DNA of 64,000 bases from Saprolegnia diclina VS20 (GCF_000281045.1 NW_008246077.1:560384-624383), one strand, 5' to 3'; counted from the stretch's first letter, positions 53,434-64,000 are shown. The notes: generated by a model from the letters alone, not told the origin. Numbers and translations are program-made.

Positions 53434-53785
53434 TCGAATTATCCGGTGACAAGATAGTAATATACGAGGGAGGCAGAGCATCGAGGCGAATGCCCATGTG
53501 CGGCTTGCGCTTGCGACTTCTGTCCATGCATGCGTGAGACGGTCGGTCGCGTGAGCTCATGTACCGAAGTCGCGGCGGCATGAGTCGGTTTCACGGACGC
53601 AGGTCAATGTTAGTGTTTTCCCAACGGTCTTGGCTCTTCTCGCCACGGTCCATAGGACGTGCGAGGTCGACAAGGGCATGTAGACATGTACATTATTGTC
53701 GGATGCGATGCCGACAAATGCGATCCTTCCTGGCTTTGCTATGGCCATCGGTGGTGTGATGGTATAGTACAGGGAAATATCAGAG
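53434..53785. other. Intergenic region, no supported gene
   Basis: The exact 5' end of the LRR gene is uncertain, so part of this may be its 5' UTR or a first exon. Nothing else recognised. Confidence 0.45.
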
Positions 53786-54928
53786 TTAACCAAAGACGAG
53801 GGGATTCGCAGGAGTCGGCTTGCTCGTCATCTTGGGCGCGCGTCGCACGGGCGTCGACGAGGGCGCGTCGTCTTGGTTGCTCGATGTGGCCTTGTACGTT
53901 TTGAGCTGGCGCTTCAAGCCCATGATGGCGTCTTCGTCGCGCGCCATGTTGGCGTTGGCGTGGTGCAAGAGGAGTCGCAGCTCGTCGTTTTCCTTTTGCA
54001 GCGACGCAATCGCATCGATGTCTTCTGGCCCTTCTTCGATCGTGTCGAGGCGCTGGAGCTGCAGCTTGGCCTCGGCCAGCGCCCGCTGACAGGAGGCTTT
54101 CTCTAGCACGAGCGCCCGATTCTCTTGCATGAGACTCTGAACCTCGCCTTGGAGCTCTCGGCGAGCGCTGCGCTGGGTCTCCTCGGCCTGGCGCCGTTGT
54201 GTATCCAGCTCTGCCGCGCAGTCGGCGCGCACTTGGTGGAGCTGGACCGTGAGCGAGTCCACGTCAGCCTGAAGGCGGGCTATCACGGCCTCGTAGTACG
54301 CGCGAACATTGCTCGCCGTCGGAGATGCAGCGTCCGTCTCGGGCGAAGTTGCATTGTTCCCGCTGTGGATCCGCGTCACAAGGAGCGTGAGCTTCTCTAG
54401 CCACTCGTCCTGAAGCGTCGTGTAGGCCTGTTTGGCGGCCGCAAACTCCTGCAAAAGATCGTCGCAGACCTTGACCGGCGTCGTAGGCTCCACCCGTTGC
54501 TGCTCGCCACTCGGTGGCAACGACGCCGCGCGTGTCAAGCGTACGCTCTGCGCGTTGGCCGACCGCCATCGCACAGGGGGTGGCGCTTCGGACGCACGGC
54601 GAAGCGCCGGCCTTTCCTTGGGCAGGGGCTTGGGCGCCGGCCGCATCGACTGCTTGCGGAGGAACTCTACCTTTGCCGGCGCGGCGCGAACCCGCGTGCT
54701 GCTGCTGCTCGTCTCGCGCATGTACGAGCGCAGGTCCTTGGCCGCGGACCCGGCCATCTTGTACTGCGCGAAATCCGGTTTGATTTTAGCCAATCCGCAA
54801 CCGCCGGGGTTTTGCACCGACGGTTCACTCATGCAGCGAGGACCATGGCCCAAGGACGCCAAGGAGAGTGAGGCTTCTCTGGTCGACCTCAAATGGCCTC
54901 CATGCGCGTGCACCTGTGCTTGATACAT
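53786..54928 (-). CDS. Coiled-coil protein, hypothetical
   Basis: An intronless 380-residue frame; the Met at 54832 (MSEPSVQNPGG) is an alternative start. The N-terminal third is basic and Pro/Ser-rich (RPAPKPLPKERPALRR). A long heptad-rich coiled coil runs from about residue 155 to 350 (QEFAAAKQAYTTLQDEWLEK; VIARLQADVDSLTVQLHQV; SLMQENRALVLEKASCQRAL; SLQKENDELRLLLHH). The tail is basic (TPVRRAPKMTSKP). No named family; similar proteins serve as centrosomal, flagellar or spindle components. It is divergent from the SDHAF1-like gene (126 bp). Confidence 0.75.
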   Translation of the reverse strand: MYQAQVHAHGGHLRSTREASLSLASLGHGPRCMSEPSVQNPGGCGLAKIKPDFAQYKMAGSAAKDLRSYMRETSSSSTRVRAAPAKVEFLRKQSMRPAPKPLPKERPALRRASEAPPPVRWRSANAQSVRLTRAASLPPSGEQQRVEPTTPVKVCDDLLQEFAAAKQAYTTLQDEWLEKLTLLVTRIHSGNNATSPETDAASPTASNVRAYYEAVIARLQADVDSLTVQLHQVRADCAAELDTQRRQAEETQRSARRELQGEVQSLMQENRALVLEKASCQRALAEAKLQLQRLDTIEEGPEDIDAIASLQKENDELRLLLHHANANMARDEDAIMGLKRQLKTYKATSSNQDDAPSSTPVRRAPKMTSKPTPANPLVFG

Positions 54929-55054
54929 ATTCGGCGAGGTTGATACTATTCACTTCTAGAGACCTTCCCCTCCAGATAGAATGTATTCATTGTGTAAAGG
55001 TATTAAATGATAGAGTATTGCTTGCAGAATGAACATTCGCCAACCTTCACCACC

Positions 55055-55564
55055 ATGCTCCGGACCACGGTCGCGCGCGCCTTCCCATCGGGCGTCCTGA
55101 AGCCTCTGGTCCAAGCGCCGCTAGGTCTTCTGCGCCATCACAGCGGCCATGCCCACGGTGATCACGACCATGATCATGACCACGACCATGATCATGACCA
55201 CGACCACTCGCACGACCATGACCACGGTCATGGCCATGACCATGCGGCAATGGGCGCGCTGGACGAGGCTGGCCACTCGGGCCCGCCGTCGATGGTGCGC
55301 CATACCAAGGGCAAGAACCACTCGGGTCTGCAGAAGCAAGTGTTTAGTTTGTACCGGTCGTACCTCCGCGTGGCGTACGAGAAGCAGCGTCTTGGCGAAG
55401 AGGGCACAGTGGCCTTTGTCCGCGACCGGTTCCGGTCCGAGGCCCACTCGATCGACCGCATGAACTTCCACATGATCGAGTACCTCCTCCGGAAGGGCGA
55501 GCGCCAAGTCAAGCAGTTCAAGGCTGCCAAGAACGCCACGTACGTCCAGCCGGCGCAGCAATAA
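55055..55564 (+). CDS. SDHAF1-like LYR-motif assembly factor with histidine-rich insert
   Basis: An intronless 169-residue protein. The start at 55055 gives a mitochondrial presequence-like N-terminus (MLRTTVARAFPSGVLK). Residues 28-63 hold 18 His in 36 positions, mostly as an HD dipeptide run. The C-terminal half is a Complex1_LYR domain: GLQKQVFSLYRSYLR (LYR at 99-101), FVRDRFR, and RMNFHMIEYLLRKGERQVK, matching the order and ending of SDHAF1. SDHAF1 helps insert iron-sulfur clusters into the SDHB subunit of succinate dehydrogenase. The His/Asp insert is not part of known SDHAF1 proteins as I recall them and could bind metal. DNA in the insert is a GATCATGACCAC-type microsatellite (about 55160-55230). 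Confidence 0.83.
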   Translation: MLRTTVARAFPSGVLKPLVQAPLGLLRHHSGHAHGDHDHDHDHDHDHDHDHSHDHDHGHGHDHAAMGALDEAGHSGPPSMVRHTKGKNHSGLQKQVFSLYRSYLRVAYEKQRLGEEGTVAFVRDRFRSEAHSIDRMNFHMIEYLLRKGERQVKQFKAAKNATYVQPAQQ

Positions 55565-55605
55565 AATACAATCATCCAACATTTTATTTTAATATTTGCT
55601 TCGAG

Positions 55606-56285
55606 ATGGCAGCGACGTGCGGCGCGCTCTACCCGCGGGCCGGGAAGCTCGTCTTCGAGCTCAAGACGCAGCTCGGGTACCTCGACCAGGGCGCAAGCAG
55701 CAGCACCGAGATGCAGGCCCGGGAGACCGCGGCCGCGCTCCGCTCGCTCATCGACCAGCTCGACTCGCTCGTCTACTCGGAGAACCCCGCCGGCAGAGAC
55801 ATTTGGATGAAGAAGGTCCAGCAGCTCCGCGAAGACTACGCGCTTCTCAACAACACGCTCGAGCAGCGCTGTATCCAGTCGAGCCGATCGCAGATCGAGC
55901 TCCAGGAGCGCCAGAAGCTCCTCTCGCGCCGCGGCAATGCTGCGCAGAACGACATTGCGATGCTCTCGCACGAGTACGACTCGCTCGGCCGTTCGTCGCG
56001 CATGGTCAACGACCTCACCGACCTCTCGTACGCGACCCTTGGCAACCTCAGTACGCGCAGCTCATCTCTCTCCTGTACATCATGCTACCATGTGTAGGCG
56101 ACCAGCGCGACCGCATGAAGGGCGTCCAGCGCAAGGTCCTCGACGTGGCCAACCGCCTCGGCCTCTCGGGCTCGCTCCTGCGCATCATCGAGCGAAGAGA
56201 CACGGTCGACAAGTGGATCGTATATGGCGGGATGGTCCTCGTACTCGGCTTTATGTATGTGTGCGTCGCGTACCTCCGCGGGTAA
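55606..56285 (+). CDS. Golgi Qb-SNARE membrin (GOSR2/Bos1/MEMB11 type)
   Basis: Two exons (intron about 56051-56097), about 210 residues. N-terminal helices (LVFELKTQLGYLD; ALRSLIDQLDSL), a basic helix before the SNARE motif (IQLQE-like region IELQERQKLLSRR), and the Qb motif (MLSHEYDSLGRSSRMVNDL to GVQRKVLDVANRLGLSGSLLRIIERR). A single C-terminal anchor follows (WIVYGGMVLVLGFMYVCVAYL). The order and the DVANRLGLS ending match GOSR2/membrin, which works in ER-to-Golgi and intra-Golgi fusion with syntaxin 5, Bet1 and Ykt6/Sec22. Nothing is missing. Confidence 0.92.
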
Positions 56286-56338
56286 TGCTCGCTTATACCA
56301 TGACGCTTCAGCTCGGTTACTTTGCCAAACTCGAAAGC

Positions 56339-58579
56339 TTACGATGACTGCACGAACGGGTGCTTGAGCGCCTCCTTGACCGTGATGCGCTTGGCCGGGT
56401 CCAAGACAAAGACCTTGTCGAGGAGGTCCTTCAAGTCCGCCAGCTGCTTCTTGTCGTCGCTGGGCGCGCGGGCCGCCGCCAGCGACGTGCCCAAGTCCTT
56501 GGTCGCGTTCATATTGTTCATCACGCGCAGCATGGGCTTGGCTACATGCGCAGCATATGAGCACCTACCCTCACCGAGCATGGAGGAATCTACCTGTGAC
56601 ACGGTCGATCTCGCGGCTAATGAAGCGGAGCTCTTCGTCAAAGTGGGGCTCCATGAGAAATTTCTCGAGGTACACGGCGCGGTGACGGCGCAGGAGCTTG
56701 GCGGGGAATCGGCCCTTGACCTCCATGAAGAGCTTGAGCATCTCGTTGTTGGTTTGGCCCGGAAACATGACGCGGCCCGTGTACATTTCGTAAATGCAGC
56801 AGCCAATGCTCCACATATCGACGGGGGCGTCGTACGCGAGGCCCAGAATGATCTCGGGCGCGCGGTAGAAGCGGCTCACGAGGTACGGCGTCGGGTCGTG
56901 CGCGTCTGGCCCCGTCGACTTGAAGGCCGAGCCAAAGTCGCAGAGCTTGACCATCGACTGCTTCTCGTCCAGGAGCATGTTGTCGGGCTTGATATCTATG
57001 GAGCAGCCATGAGTCCTTTTCAAATCGACCACGAGGTCGCACCGGCGTGCACGACGTGGTGCTTGGAGAGGTGGTCCAAGCCGAGCAGCAGCTGCTTGCA
57101 AAAGACCTTGACGCCACGCAGCGAGAGGCCGTCGCGGCCGCCAAACTTCTTCATCGCTTCGCGCACGTTCATCTGCATCGGTTCAAACACCATGGCCGTG
57201 TGGTTGCGGTGCTCAAACGACGCAAGCAGCTTCACAATGTACTTGGCCTTGTGCCCGACCTGCAGCTCGGTGAGCAGCCGCATCTCGGTCTGCGCTGCGT
57301 CCCGCATCGTGTCGTTGGCGCGAATGAGCTTGATCGCGACCGTCTTTTCGTCGCCGGTCATGCGTTTGCACAGAAGGACCGTCGAGAAGACACCTTTGCC
57401 CGCCTAGAGCCGCCATCGTCAGTGAGACGTCGCAAGATGGGCGTCACGTACGTTGCCCACAACGCGGTACTCGCCGTTCAACACTTCGCCAATCGTCGGA
57501 CGGTAGTAGCCCTCGCTGTCGTCGCAGTGGCCGCGCGTGGCTTTGAGAATCGCGGGGCGGGCGGGCGCGTTCGGCACGCGCGCGCCAAAGTCGTCGTCGT
57601 CGGCAGCAAACATGTCAAAGTCGTCATCGTCGGCGTCGGCGGGCGCGTCTTCTTGGGGTGGCGATGGAGCGGGGACGGTTTCCTCTACGGGCGGTGCGAC
57701 GACCGTGTCCTCTGTCATCGAGCGCTCGTCCGACTCGTTGCCGGCCTTGGCGGTTTTTCGCAGATCCGACAGATCAAAGCACTCGTCATTTGAGTCATCT
57801 TCGTCGTCGTCGTCGTCATTGTCGACCGTCTCGTTGATGGCCACTACGGCGGTACTACCTTGGTCTTCTTGCGTGCTGGGGAGCTCGGCAATGTTGGGCT
57901 CGGGCGATGTGATGGTGGGTGCCGGTGGCGCAACGACGATCGGGGCCGACGGCTTTTTGAAGCCCGCGATCGACGACTTGGCGGCCGCAAGCGCTTTGAG
58001 GATGTCCATTTTCATGGAGCCCACGTCAACCTTGGCAATGCCCGAAGGCGTGACAGAGGTCGACGGAGCTAGGGCAGCAGAGGGTAGGTTTGACGTCACG
58101 GAAGAGTCAGTCGCGTTTACACTGGGAGTACACTCGGTCGTCGTCTCGGTGTCGACAGGTCGCTTAAGCTCCTTCGTGCCACGAGTCAATTCAGTCAGCT
58201 TTATCGGGATCGTCACGGAGACAGGCTTACTCGCTGCAACCACGACCGGCGAGTGCGACACGCTGAAGATGTCGGCGATCGAGCGCACGGCGGTCGACTC
58301 CTTTACCTCCGGCTTTGGCGCTGGACCGATGGTTGGCGACGGCTTGAGCGCCGGCTCCTTCGTCGCGACCTTCTTGGGCTCGGCCGAGCGCGACCGGCTG
58401 CGCCGTTTCGGACGCTTGGGGGCTCGGCGAGGAGACCTGTCGCGGCTGCGGCTGCGGTGGCGACGGTCCCGGTCGCGACGGCTACGCTCGCGCGACCGGC
58501 TTCGGCTGCGTCCGTGGCGGCGCTTCCGGTCTGGCGACTTGGACCGTTGCTCGCGGGTCGTCGGCGTCTTGGCGTCCAT
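56339..58579 (-). CDS. PRP4 kinase (PRPF4B), spliceosome-associated
   Basis: About four exons, about 690 residues. From ATG 58579 the N-terminus is Arg/Ser-rich (SRSRSRERSRRDRDRRHRS), as in splicing factors, followed by an acidic linker. The signature EGYYRPTIGEVLNGEYRVVG precedes the kinase. Kinase motifs: GKGVFSTVLL, VAIKLIR, VFEPMQMNVREAMKKFG, DIKPDNMLL, CDFGSA, TPYLVSRFYRAPEII, DMWSIGCCIYEMYTG, LDPAKRI and final HPFVQSS. This pattern is specific to PRP4 kinase, a dual-specificity-like CMGC kinase needed for U4/U6.U5 tri-snRNP activation. An intron splits HA|DIKPDN. It converges with membrin (53 nt). All catalytic residues are present. Confidence 0.95.
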
Positions 58580-58782
58580 GCTGTTCTCGTGCACCGCAAA
58601 CCGAATCGAATTCAAAGCTGGCCGTTGCGGATTCGCTCAAATTCAGTCGACAAAAGCCGCGGATTGGTAGAAATGAAACAATGGAAACGACGATGAGTGG
58701 GTAAAATTTAATGCATGGTGCATTCTCATTGGTGGAGCCAAGGATTTTCACCAATGCGCATTTTGGATCGCGCCCCTTCACC

Positions 58783-60992
58783 ATGGAGGAAGCCGTGTCG
58801 CTGCTGGAGGAGCAGCCGTACGTGGCGTTGCGCAGCACCAGCCCCGAGCGTGGTCCGAGCGCGGCCCACCGCCGCCGAAGCACCATGGGCCTCGGCCGCC
58901 GGCCGTCGCTTATCCGAACGCCGTTCCTGCCCGTCGACGAAGCCGACGAGCTCTTGCTCCGCGCCAACGAAGCGCCCGACTGCCGTGCGCCGACCGTCGC
59001 CGGTGCAAAGCGACTACACCACGATATCTATCTAATGATTGGTGCGTAGAAACGGTTCAGCTCATGAAGGCCCATCAGTACCGCCTTCAGCAGTTTGCCA
59101 AGCTCCAGGGCATCACGGGCATGAGCGCGATGACGCTCTGCTTCACGCCCGAGTACGAAGCGGGCTACCGCGATTACATCCAGCGAGGCGCCGTGCGACG
59201 CACGCGCATCTGCTTCCTCCTTGGCTTCATCGGGATCGCGCTCTACTTTACGTGGGAAGCGACCCGGATTGTCTTCTCACCTGCCGCGTATGCCATTGCA
59301 TTTGGCCCTGGGCTCGTACCCTTTGGGATCGGTTTTGCCTCCACGTTCGTTCCGACCATGCGCCCGCACATGGAAGCCCTCTTCCTCACGGTATATCTTG
59401 CAAGGCTCGAGGACTTGGTTCACGAGCAGGTGCTAGGTGTTTGCCATCGAAGCCGGCGCACTCATCATCTTCAAGCCCATCGTTGGTCAAGCTGGCCCCG
59501 TCCTTCCGCTCCTCCTCTTGCTCATACCCGTCTTTGGCGTCACGCGCGTGCGGTACGACTCGCTCTCCGTCCAATCGACATGCGACAACTTTGGCGCTTA
59601 GGTTCATCTACAGCTGCGCGCTCGGCTGGTCCATCTTTGCCGCTTACATTGGCGTGCAGCTTCTTGCGCGCTCGATTTGGCACGTTGGGTCCGACAAGCC
59701 GTCAAGTATTTTCTACCAAGGGCTCAACTACGGCATGATGGTGCTGGGCGGAATGGTGTCGCACTACCGCCAGGAATTATTGCGTCGGCGCAACTACGCT
59801 CTGCTCCTCCCGTTTGGGTCGAGTCCCGACTGCTCGGACGCACTGCACAAACCGAAATTTTCAAAAAAAGCGCTCTTACACCAAGGCTCGCTGGCGTTCA
59901 AGCACGACCGCGTCGAGGCCACGTTCTTGCGCCATTGGTACCTCATTGATCCGTTCCCGTTCGAGAACCCAAACGCTGCCGTGCTCCACGAAGGCGCGTT
60001 CAAAGTCGTCCGCTTCTCGATCGCAACTGCAATTATGAACCAAACGTTCCTGGCCATCCAGGTGCAGTACACGCAACCACGAGCGCTAAGGTCATGACAC
60101 GAGTAGGATTACCGTCTCTTGGGCGCGTCGCCGTCGATTCAATCGCTGGGCTACATGCTTCGCTTCGGAGTCGTCGACTTCGCGTACCTCGCGTCGGCTG
60201 CCTTTATGTTTGTCGTTGGCAAGCTCTACGTCCGGCAGTGGCGCGCCGTTGACGACGGAAAGGCGCCGCGCCTCGCCGACACGCAGCTCAACGACGTGCA
60301 GGCGAGCCAGACCTTTGCGGCAGTGGTCGTGTTGGTACATACCACTAGTATGGCGACGCTGCTCTGCGCCGTCGTCTCGTCGTCGTCGTCCGCACTGGCC
60401 GACGTGTACCTCATGGGGTTCATCAACGCCGTGCTCTTTAGCCACCGATCTGGGTTCCGCGTCCGGCACAAGTATGCCGTGTGCGTCACGACAGTCGTGG
60501 GGCTTGTCGCCACCATCGTCTTGAGCCAGGTAGCCAACCTAATGTATCGCAAAAGGCAAGCACACAAACGCTGCACTAGATGCTCGTGCACTGGCTCGCG
60601 CTGCGCTACGCGTGCTACATCATCACCGTCCTCTTCCTCGGCGCCATGATCTCGCGTGAAGAAGAGAGCTTGCGCCGGAGCTTCTTCATCCTCAAGTCGA
60701 TTCGGTCGCTCGAGTTTGAAGAGTGGTTTCAAACCATCTGCAACATTCAAGGTGGCGACGCCAAGCGAGTCGGTAGTGGTTGATGGCGTCCGACGTAGAC
60801 TGGGTCCGCGCGCGGCTCTTGCAAAAAACCGCCCAAGCGCGTCGCAGTCTGCCGCACGTCAAGAGGCCGCTCGTACCTCCCGCCGTCGACACGAGCTCGC
60901 ACCTCTCGCAAGCGTCAAAATGGGGCATGTACGGCGAGTGCGTGCACGTGGCCCTTGTCGCCCTCGACCTCGTTCTGCGCATCTACCAATAA
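58783..60992 (+). CDS. Polytopic membrane protein, function unknown
   Basis: About six exons, about 640 residues. The start at 58783 (ACCATGG context) is preferred; 58711 is an in-frame alternative. A cytosolic N-terminus (MEEAVSLLEEQ; ETVQLMKAHQYRLQQFAK) is followed by two blocks of about six helices each. The first includes ICFLLGFIGIALYFTW, LVPFGIGFASTFVP and PVLPLLLLLIPVFGV; the second, after about 60130, includes LASAAFMFVVGKLYV and TTVVGLVATIVLSQ. After the second block comes EESLRRSFFILKSIRSLEFE. Two six-helix cassettes with a cytosolic loop recall class III adenylate cyclases, but no cyclase domain follows. The protein ends RIYQ at 60992. No orthologue recognised. Confidence 0.7.
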
Positions 60993-61151
60993 CGCTACGT
61001 CCCACCCCCTCGGCCAAGTGTCGTTCTCTTCCTCTAGTATCAAGTACACGCAACGACTCGTTTATGTTTGGACAATGTGTCTTCCATGTGTGCCACCAAC
61101 TCGAGATGGAATGTATATGCAAACTAGCAAGGTTTCGGCGGGTCTTGCTGC

Positions 61152-62294
61152 TTACGCGTTCATCTTGACGAGCTCGCTGATGCCGCGGACCGTGTCCATC
61201 GGCACCAAGACGAGGCGGAGGTTGCCTTGGTTGACGTTGATCTTGCGTAAAATGTTGAGGTACTGGATGGCCGTGAGGTAGTCGACAGCGCGGACGCCGA
61301 CTTCGTTGATCGCTATGGTGACACCCTTGATAAGAGATCCTAGTTTCAACACGTGGGTATGTATACCCGCTCGAATCGCTTCCATCGACTGCGCCTCGGC
61401 CTTGGACGAGAGCATCTTGGCTTCGGCGAGACCTGTCGCCTTGAGCAGCGTTGACGCGCGGTCGCCCTCGGCGCGCAGCACGAGCCCGGCGGCGTCACCA
61501 CGCGAGTTGACGATGCAGCTTTCGCGCTGGCCGTCCGCCTGACATAATGGTGCATACACACATGTAGATACTGAGAGCAATGTACCTCCAAGACTTCGGA
61601 GCGGCGCTCGCGCTCGGCCTTGATCTGCTGCTCCATCGCGAGCTTGATGTCGTTGGGCGGCACGATATCAAAGATCTCGACGCGCGTAATTGTCACGCCC
61701 CAGCGCTCCACGTCCGGCTTGACCTACAACGCCGTTCGTACGATGCTGCGTCTTGCAATAGAAACGTACGCGGTTGAGGAGCTCCGTGTTGATCTCGTCG
61801 CGGGACGAGAACGTGTCGTCGAGCGTCATGGTCGCAATGATGTTGCGCAGCGTGGCCTGCGTCACGAGCTCGACAGAGTCCGGAATGTTCTGAGCCTTGT
61901 ACACAGCGAGGCGCGGGTCCACGATGCGAAAGTACACGAGCGCGTCAATGTCGATCATGACCGTGTCCTTTGTAATCACGTGCTGGCGCGCAAACTCGAT
62001 CACGTGCTCGCGCATGTCGACGGTCTCGCTCATGATCGAGATCGACGGCGCGTCACCGCTTATGATGCGGCGGCTCAGGTGGCGCCACGCGATCGGGCGC
62101 ACGCGCTCGATGACGGGCACGATAAAGTGGATGCCGGGCAAAAGCGTCATCTTGTACCGGCCAAAGCGCTCGAGGATCATGACCTCGGCGTGGTTGACGA
62201 CGCGGATGCTCAGCGAGAAGGCGAGGAAGACGAAGAGCCAGAAGACGCAGACGACCACGATCACGGCCACGAGGCCCGTCGTTGCGATCGGCAT
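61152..62294 (-). CDS. Stomatin-like SPFH/prohibitin-domain protein
   Basis: About four exons, about 330 residues. A single N-terminal membrane helix (LVAVIVVVCVFWLFVFLAF), then the SPFH domain: VMILERFGRYKMTLLPGIHF, DAPSISIMSETVDMREH, DALVYFRIVDPRLAVY and AQNIPDSVELVTQATLRNII. After the exon junction come WGVTITRVEIFDIVPP and a charged coiled coil (QQIKAERERRSEVLE, KATGLAEAKMLSSKAEA). The order is that of stomatin/STOML2/slipins, which oligomerise at membranes and organise lipid or protein microdomains. The pattern GRY...LLPG...P is close to STOML2, but no mitochondrial presequence is seen; the N-terminal helix favours a membrane-inserted slipin. Confidence 0.9.
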
Positions 62295-63242
62295 GCTGGA
62301 GAGAAATGGGATGTCCTGTCCAACACGGCGCTGGCTTGGTGATGGACACGGCCGGATACGATCCGGATAAGCAAAAACAAGCAGGAGTGAACACGGCCGT
62401 TCGGGCGGTTGTCGGCCGTTCCAAGAAACAGCCCGAACCTTTTAAACTCGATACAGTAGTCATACTAATAAATTTACACGTCGAGGTCGATGTAACAAAA
62501 GCATGCAAGCATCATCGGGATCGATGCAAGAAAAACTTGCCAGCACCAGGCACCAGCAAAACGAAAGAGTTTGGTCGACACCAGTGTAACAAGGCGCTGT
62601 GCATGTACATGCGTACTCCCCAGTGAGGATCTTTAGCCGCCATAGGGTAAGCAGACTGCATCTAGCTCTCAGTCAAAGAATGATCTTCCGAAGGCATTAA
62701 TTAAACTCACCAGCGTTTGGAATGGCAACAGCCTCACTCAGTCAGGTGTCTCGCTAATAAAACAAGAGGGGTATTTCAACGAGCATTTACATCGAAACCG
62801 ACACAACCAGGTTTAGCATGCATCGATATCGACATGTTGCTACAGTTATCGTACCTCGGGTTCGATTCACGTGGATGCAGATCGTGGCGCCGTTGGTACG
62901 CGTCTGGCCTTGATACGTCGTGATCGAGGCTAAAATGCAGTAGGCGTATCGGGCTCGCGCCAAACAGCCAGTCACGGCATCGAGCACGACATCACTTAAA
63001 TACACGTGTGTCGGTATCGACGTAAGAAAAGCAATCATGCATCGCGTTCGAGCCACCCATATATTGGCATGTCGAGTTCGACTCCAGTGCATCAGTCGTA
63101 AGTCGATATCGATGCAAGAAGCGAATCGGGATCGAATCAACGTAATTAATGCGTCGAGGTCGTGGAAAGTGAACAAGCATAAATGGGGTCGATGCGAGAA
63201 AAACCTGTTATTACATGTAATACTATGAAGAGAAGGATGCCG
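62295..63242. other. Intergenic region with dispersed short repeats
   Basis: No gene supported. It carries about five degenerate copies of a TCGATGCAAGAAAAA-type element, listed separately as a repeat. One minus frame (62787-63176) was judged chance. Confidence 0.5.
62478..63215. repeat. Degenerate short repeats, TCGATGCAAGAAAAA type
   Basis: Clear copies: about 62517-62538, 63011-63030, 63102-63120 and 63187-63204. A longer 60-65 bp similarity joins 62478-62545 and 63152-63215 in direct orientation (both begin CGTCGAGGTCG and end with GTCGATGC..GAAAAAC or similar). Not part of any gene model. Confidence 0.5.
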
Positions 63243-63998
63243 CTACAAGGTGGATCCTGCGTTGTCCATGTCGAACTTCCGAGCCTTCTTGTATTGCTTG
63301 ACGGTGCTTGAGGCGCCGAATTTGCTTGTCGGTTTACGCTTGTTGCCGGGTGTGTCTCCTTGAGCGCGTTCGCGGTGGATGGCCTTGTACGCGCTGATGT
63401 CGCGATGCATAGACTCGGTGACGTCGCCGCACGCTGCAATAAGTTGCCGAATGGAGACACTGCCAGTCGGAAACGCCGCAACGACTTCCTTGAAAGCGGT
63501 AGAGTGTGAGGTTGCGAGATGCATCGCGTCCTTCATTGCCTTCTGCTGGGTGTTCTTGGCATCTCTGGGAATACTCCCCAAGTCGTCAACAACGTACTTA
63601 AACAGTGCGTCCTTGAACGTCACCCCGGCCAACGTCTTTATCGTCCACTTGCGGATAGCAGTCGGGTTGTCGACGACGACGTCAGCAGGAAGAAGGGCAT
63701 CAGGCTCGACAGCAGCGGTAGGTGCGTCAACTTGCGCCAGGGTGTCTAAGTATTAGTGAGTGCACGAAAATGACATGTAATGGACGATACCTGCGGCGCC
63801 GTCAGTGCGTGGTAGTGGGACTTGTTCATGGCGACCGGAAATGACGATCCGGGACAGGGCCTTCAAGTCACACACGATCGACTTCAGCAATGCACGTGCC
63901 TCGTGTTGCACGGACACGAGCTCACGTTGCGTCGACACGAGCTCACGTTGCGTCGACGCGAGAGCTTGGACGTTGACATCGATCTTCGCCACGTCCAT
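63243..63998 (-). CDS. Hypothetical protein at right edge (possibly 5' partial)
   Basis: Two exons (intron about 63750-63793), about 235 residues in view. An ATG at 63998 reads MDVAKIDVNVQALAS, but the window ends there so an upstream start is possible. A short tandem repeat STQRELVSTQRELVS lies in a predicted N-terminal coiled coil (from 21-nt DNA repeats at about 63905-63965). The second exon has a helical globular part (WTIKTLAGVTFKDALF, MHLATSHSTAFKEVVAAF, SIRQLIAACGDVTESM) and a basic end (PGNKRKPTSKFG). No family recognised. It is flanked by repeat-rich DNA, so it may belong to a multicopy family. Confidence 0.6.
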
Positions 63999-64000
63999 TG

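Overview
The window is eukaryotic nuclear DNA from an oomycete, most likely a member of the Saprolegniales (Saprolegnia, Achlya, Thraustotheca or Aphanomyces type). I infer this from the high gene density on both strands and the GC-rich coding sequence. Almost every intron is 43-56 nt, with a GTAC/GTNN donor and a YTAG or GTAG acceptor. The gene set is typical (P4 flippase, histone H1, PRP4 kinase, membrin, cyclophilin, MnmE). One intron carries TTTAGGG repeats. Genus is not decided. One run of N (25442-25683) marks an assembly gap. No tRNA, rRNA, CRISPR array, rDNA or intact transposon was recognised.

Layout. 1-8121: 3' part of a very large polytopic membrane protein with three SKICH-like beta-sandwich domains. 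8192-10389: a WW-domain gene and an IQ-motif gene, divergent. 10543-14218: P4-ATPase phospholipid flippase. 15023-15709: intronless histone H1, with clustered CCAAT boxes upstream and a metazoan-style histone stem-loop downstream. 16599-18169: Kir-type potassium channel. 19351-22414: a TBC-PDZ-GRAM-myotubularin fusion. 23282-27538: a recent, partly decayed tandem segmental duplication carrying a small unknown gene family (three copies), a U-box/VHL-beta gene and degenerate copies of the myotubularin tail and the U-box/VHL gene.

28316-37356: two divergent copies of a bestrophin-like membrane protein flank a mitochondrial pair (a MoCF/CinA-domain protein and the tRNA-modification GTPase MnmE/GTPBP3, head to head) and a FANCE-like gene. 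37719-46209: CaMKK-like kinase, a phosphoesterase-fold protein lacking metal ligands, a C2H2 protein, a GBP-PH large GTPase, a cyclophilin and an unknown gene. 46834-53433: WS/DGAT-like acyltransferase, a small PH-like protein and a long LRR-IQ-WW protein. 53786-62294: coiled-coil protein, SDHAF1-like LYR protein with a histidine-rich insert, Golgi SNARE membrin, spliceosomal PRP4 kinase, a polytopic membrane protein and a stomatin-like SPFH protein. 63243-64000: an unrecognised gene at the right edge.

The genes do not form one pathway. Recurring themes are membrane traffic and phosphoinositides (myotubularin fusion, flippase, membrin, GBP-PH) and mitochondrial maintenance (MnmE, MoCF protein, SDHAF1). 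The most unusual item is the single-polypeptide U-box plus double VHL-beta protein, whose second VHL-like domain keeps all five hydroxyproline-pocket residues. All gene models come from reading frames and splice signals by eye; exon edges and starts are approximate unless stated.
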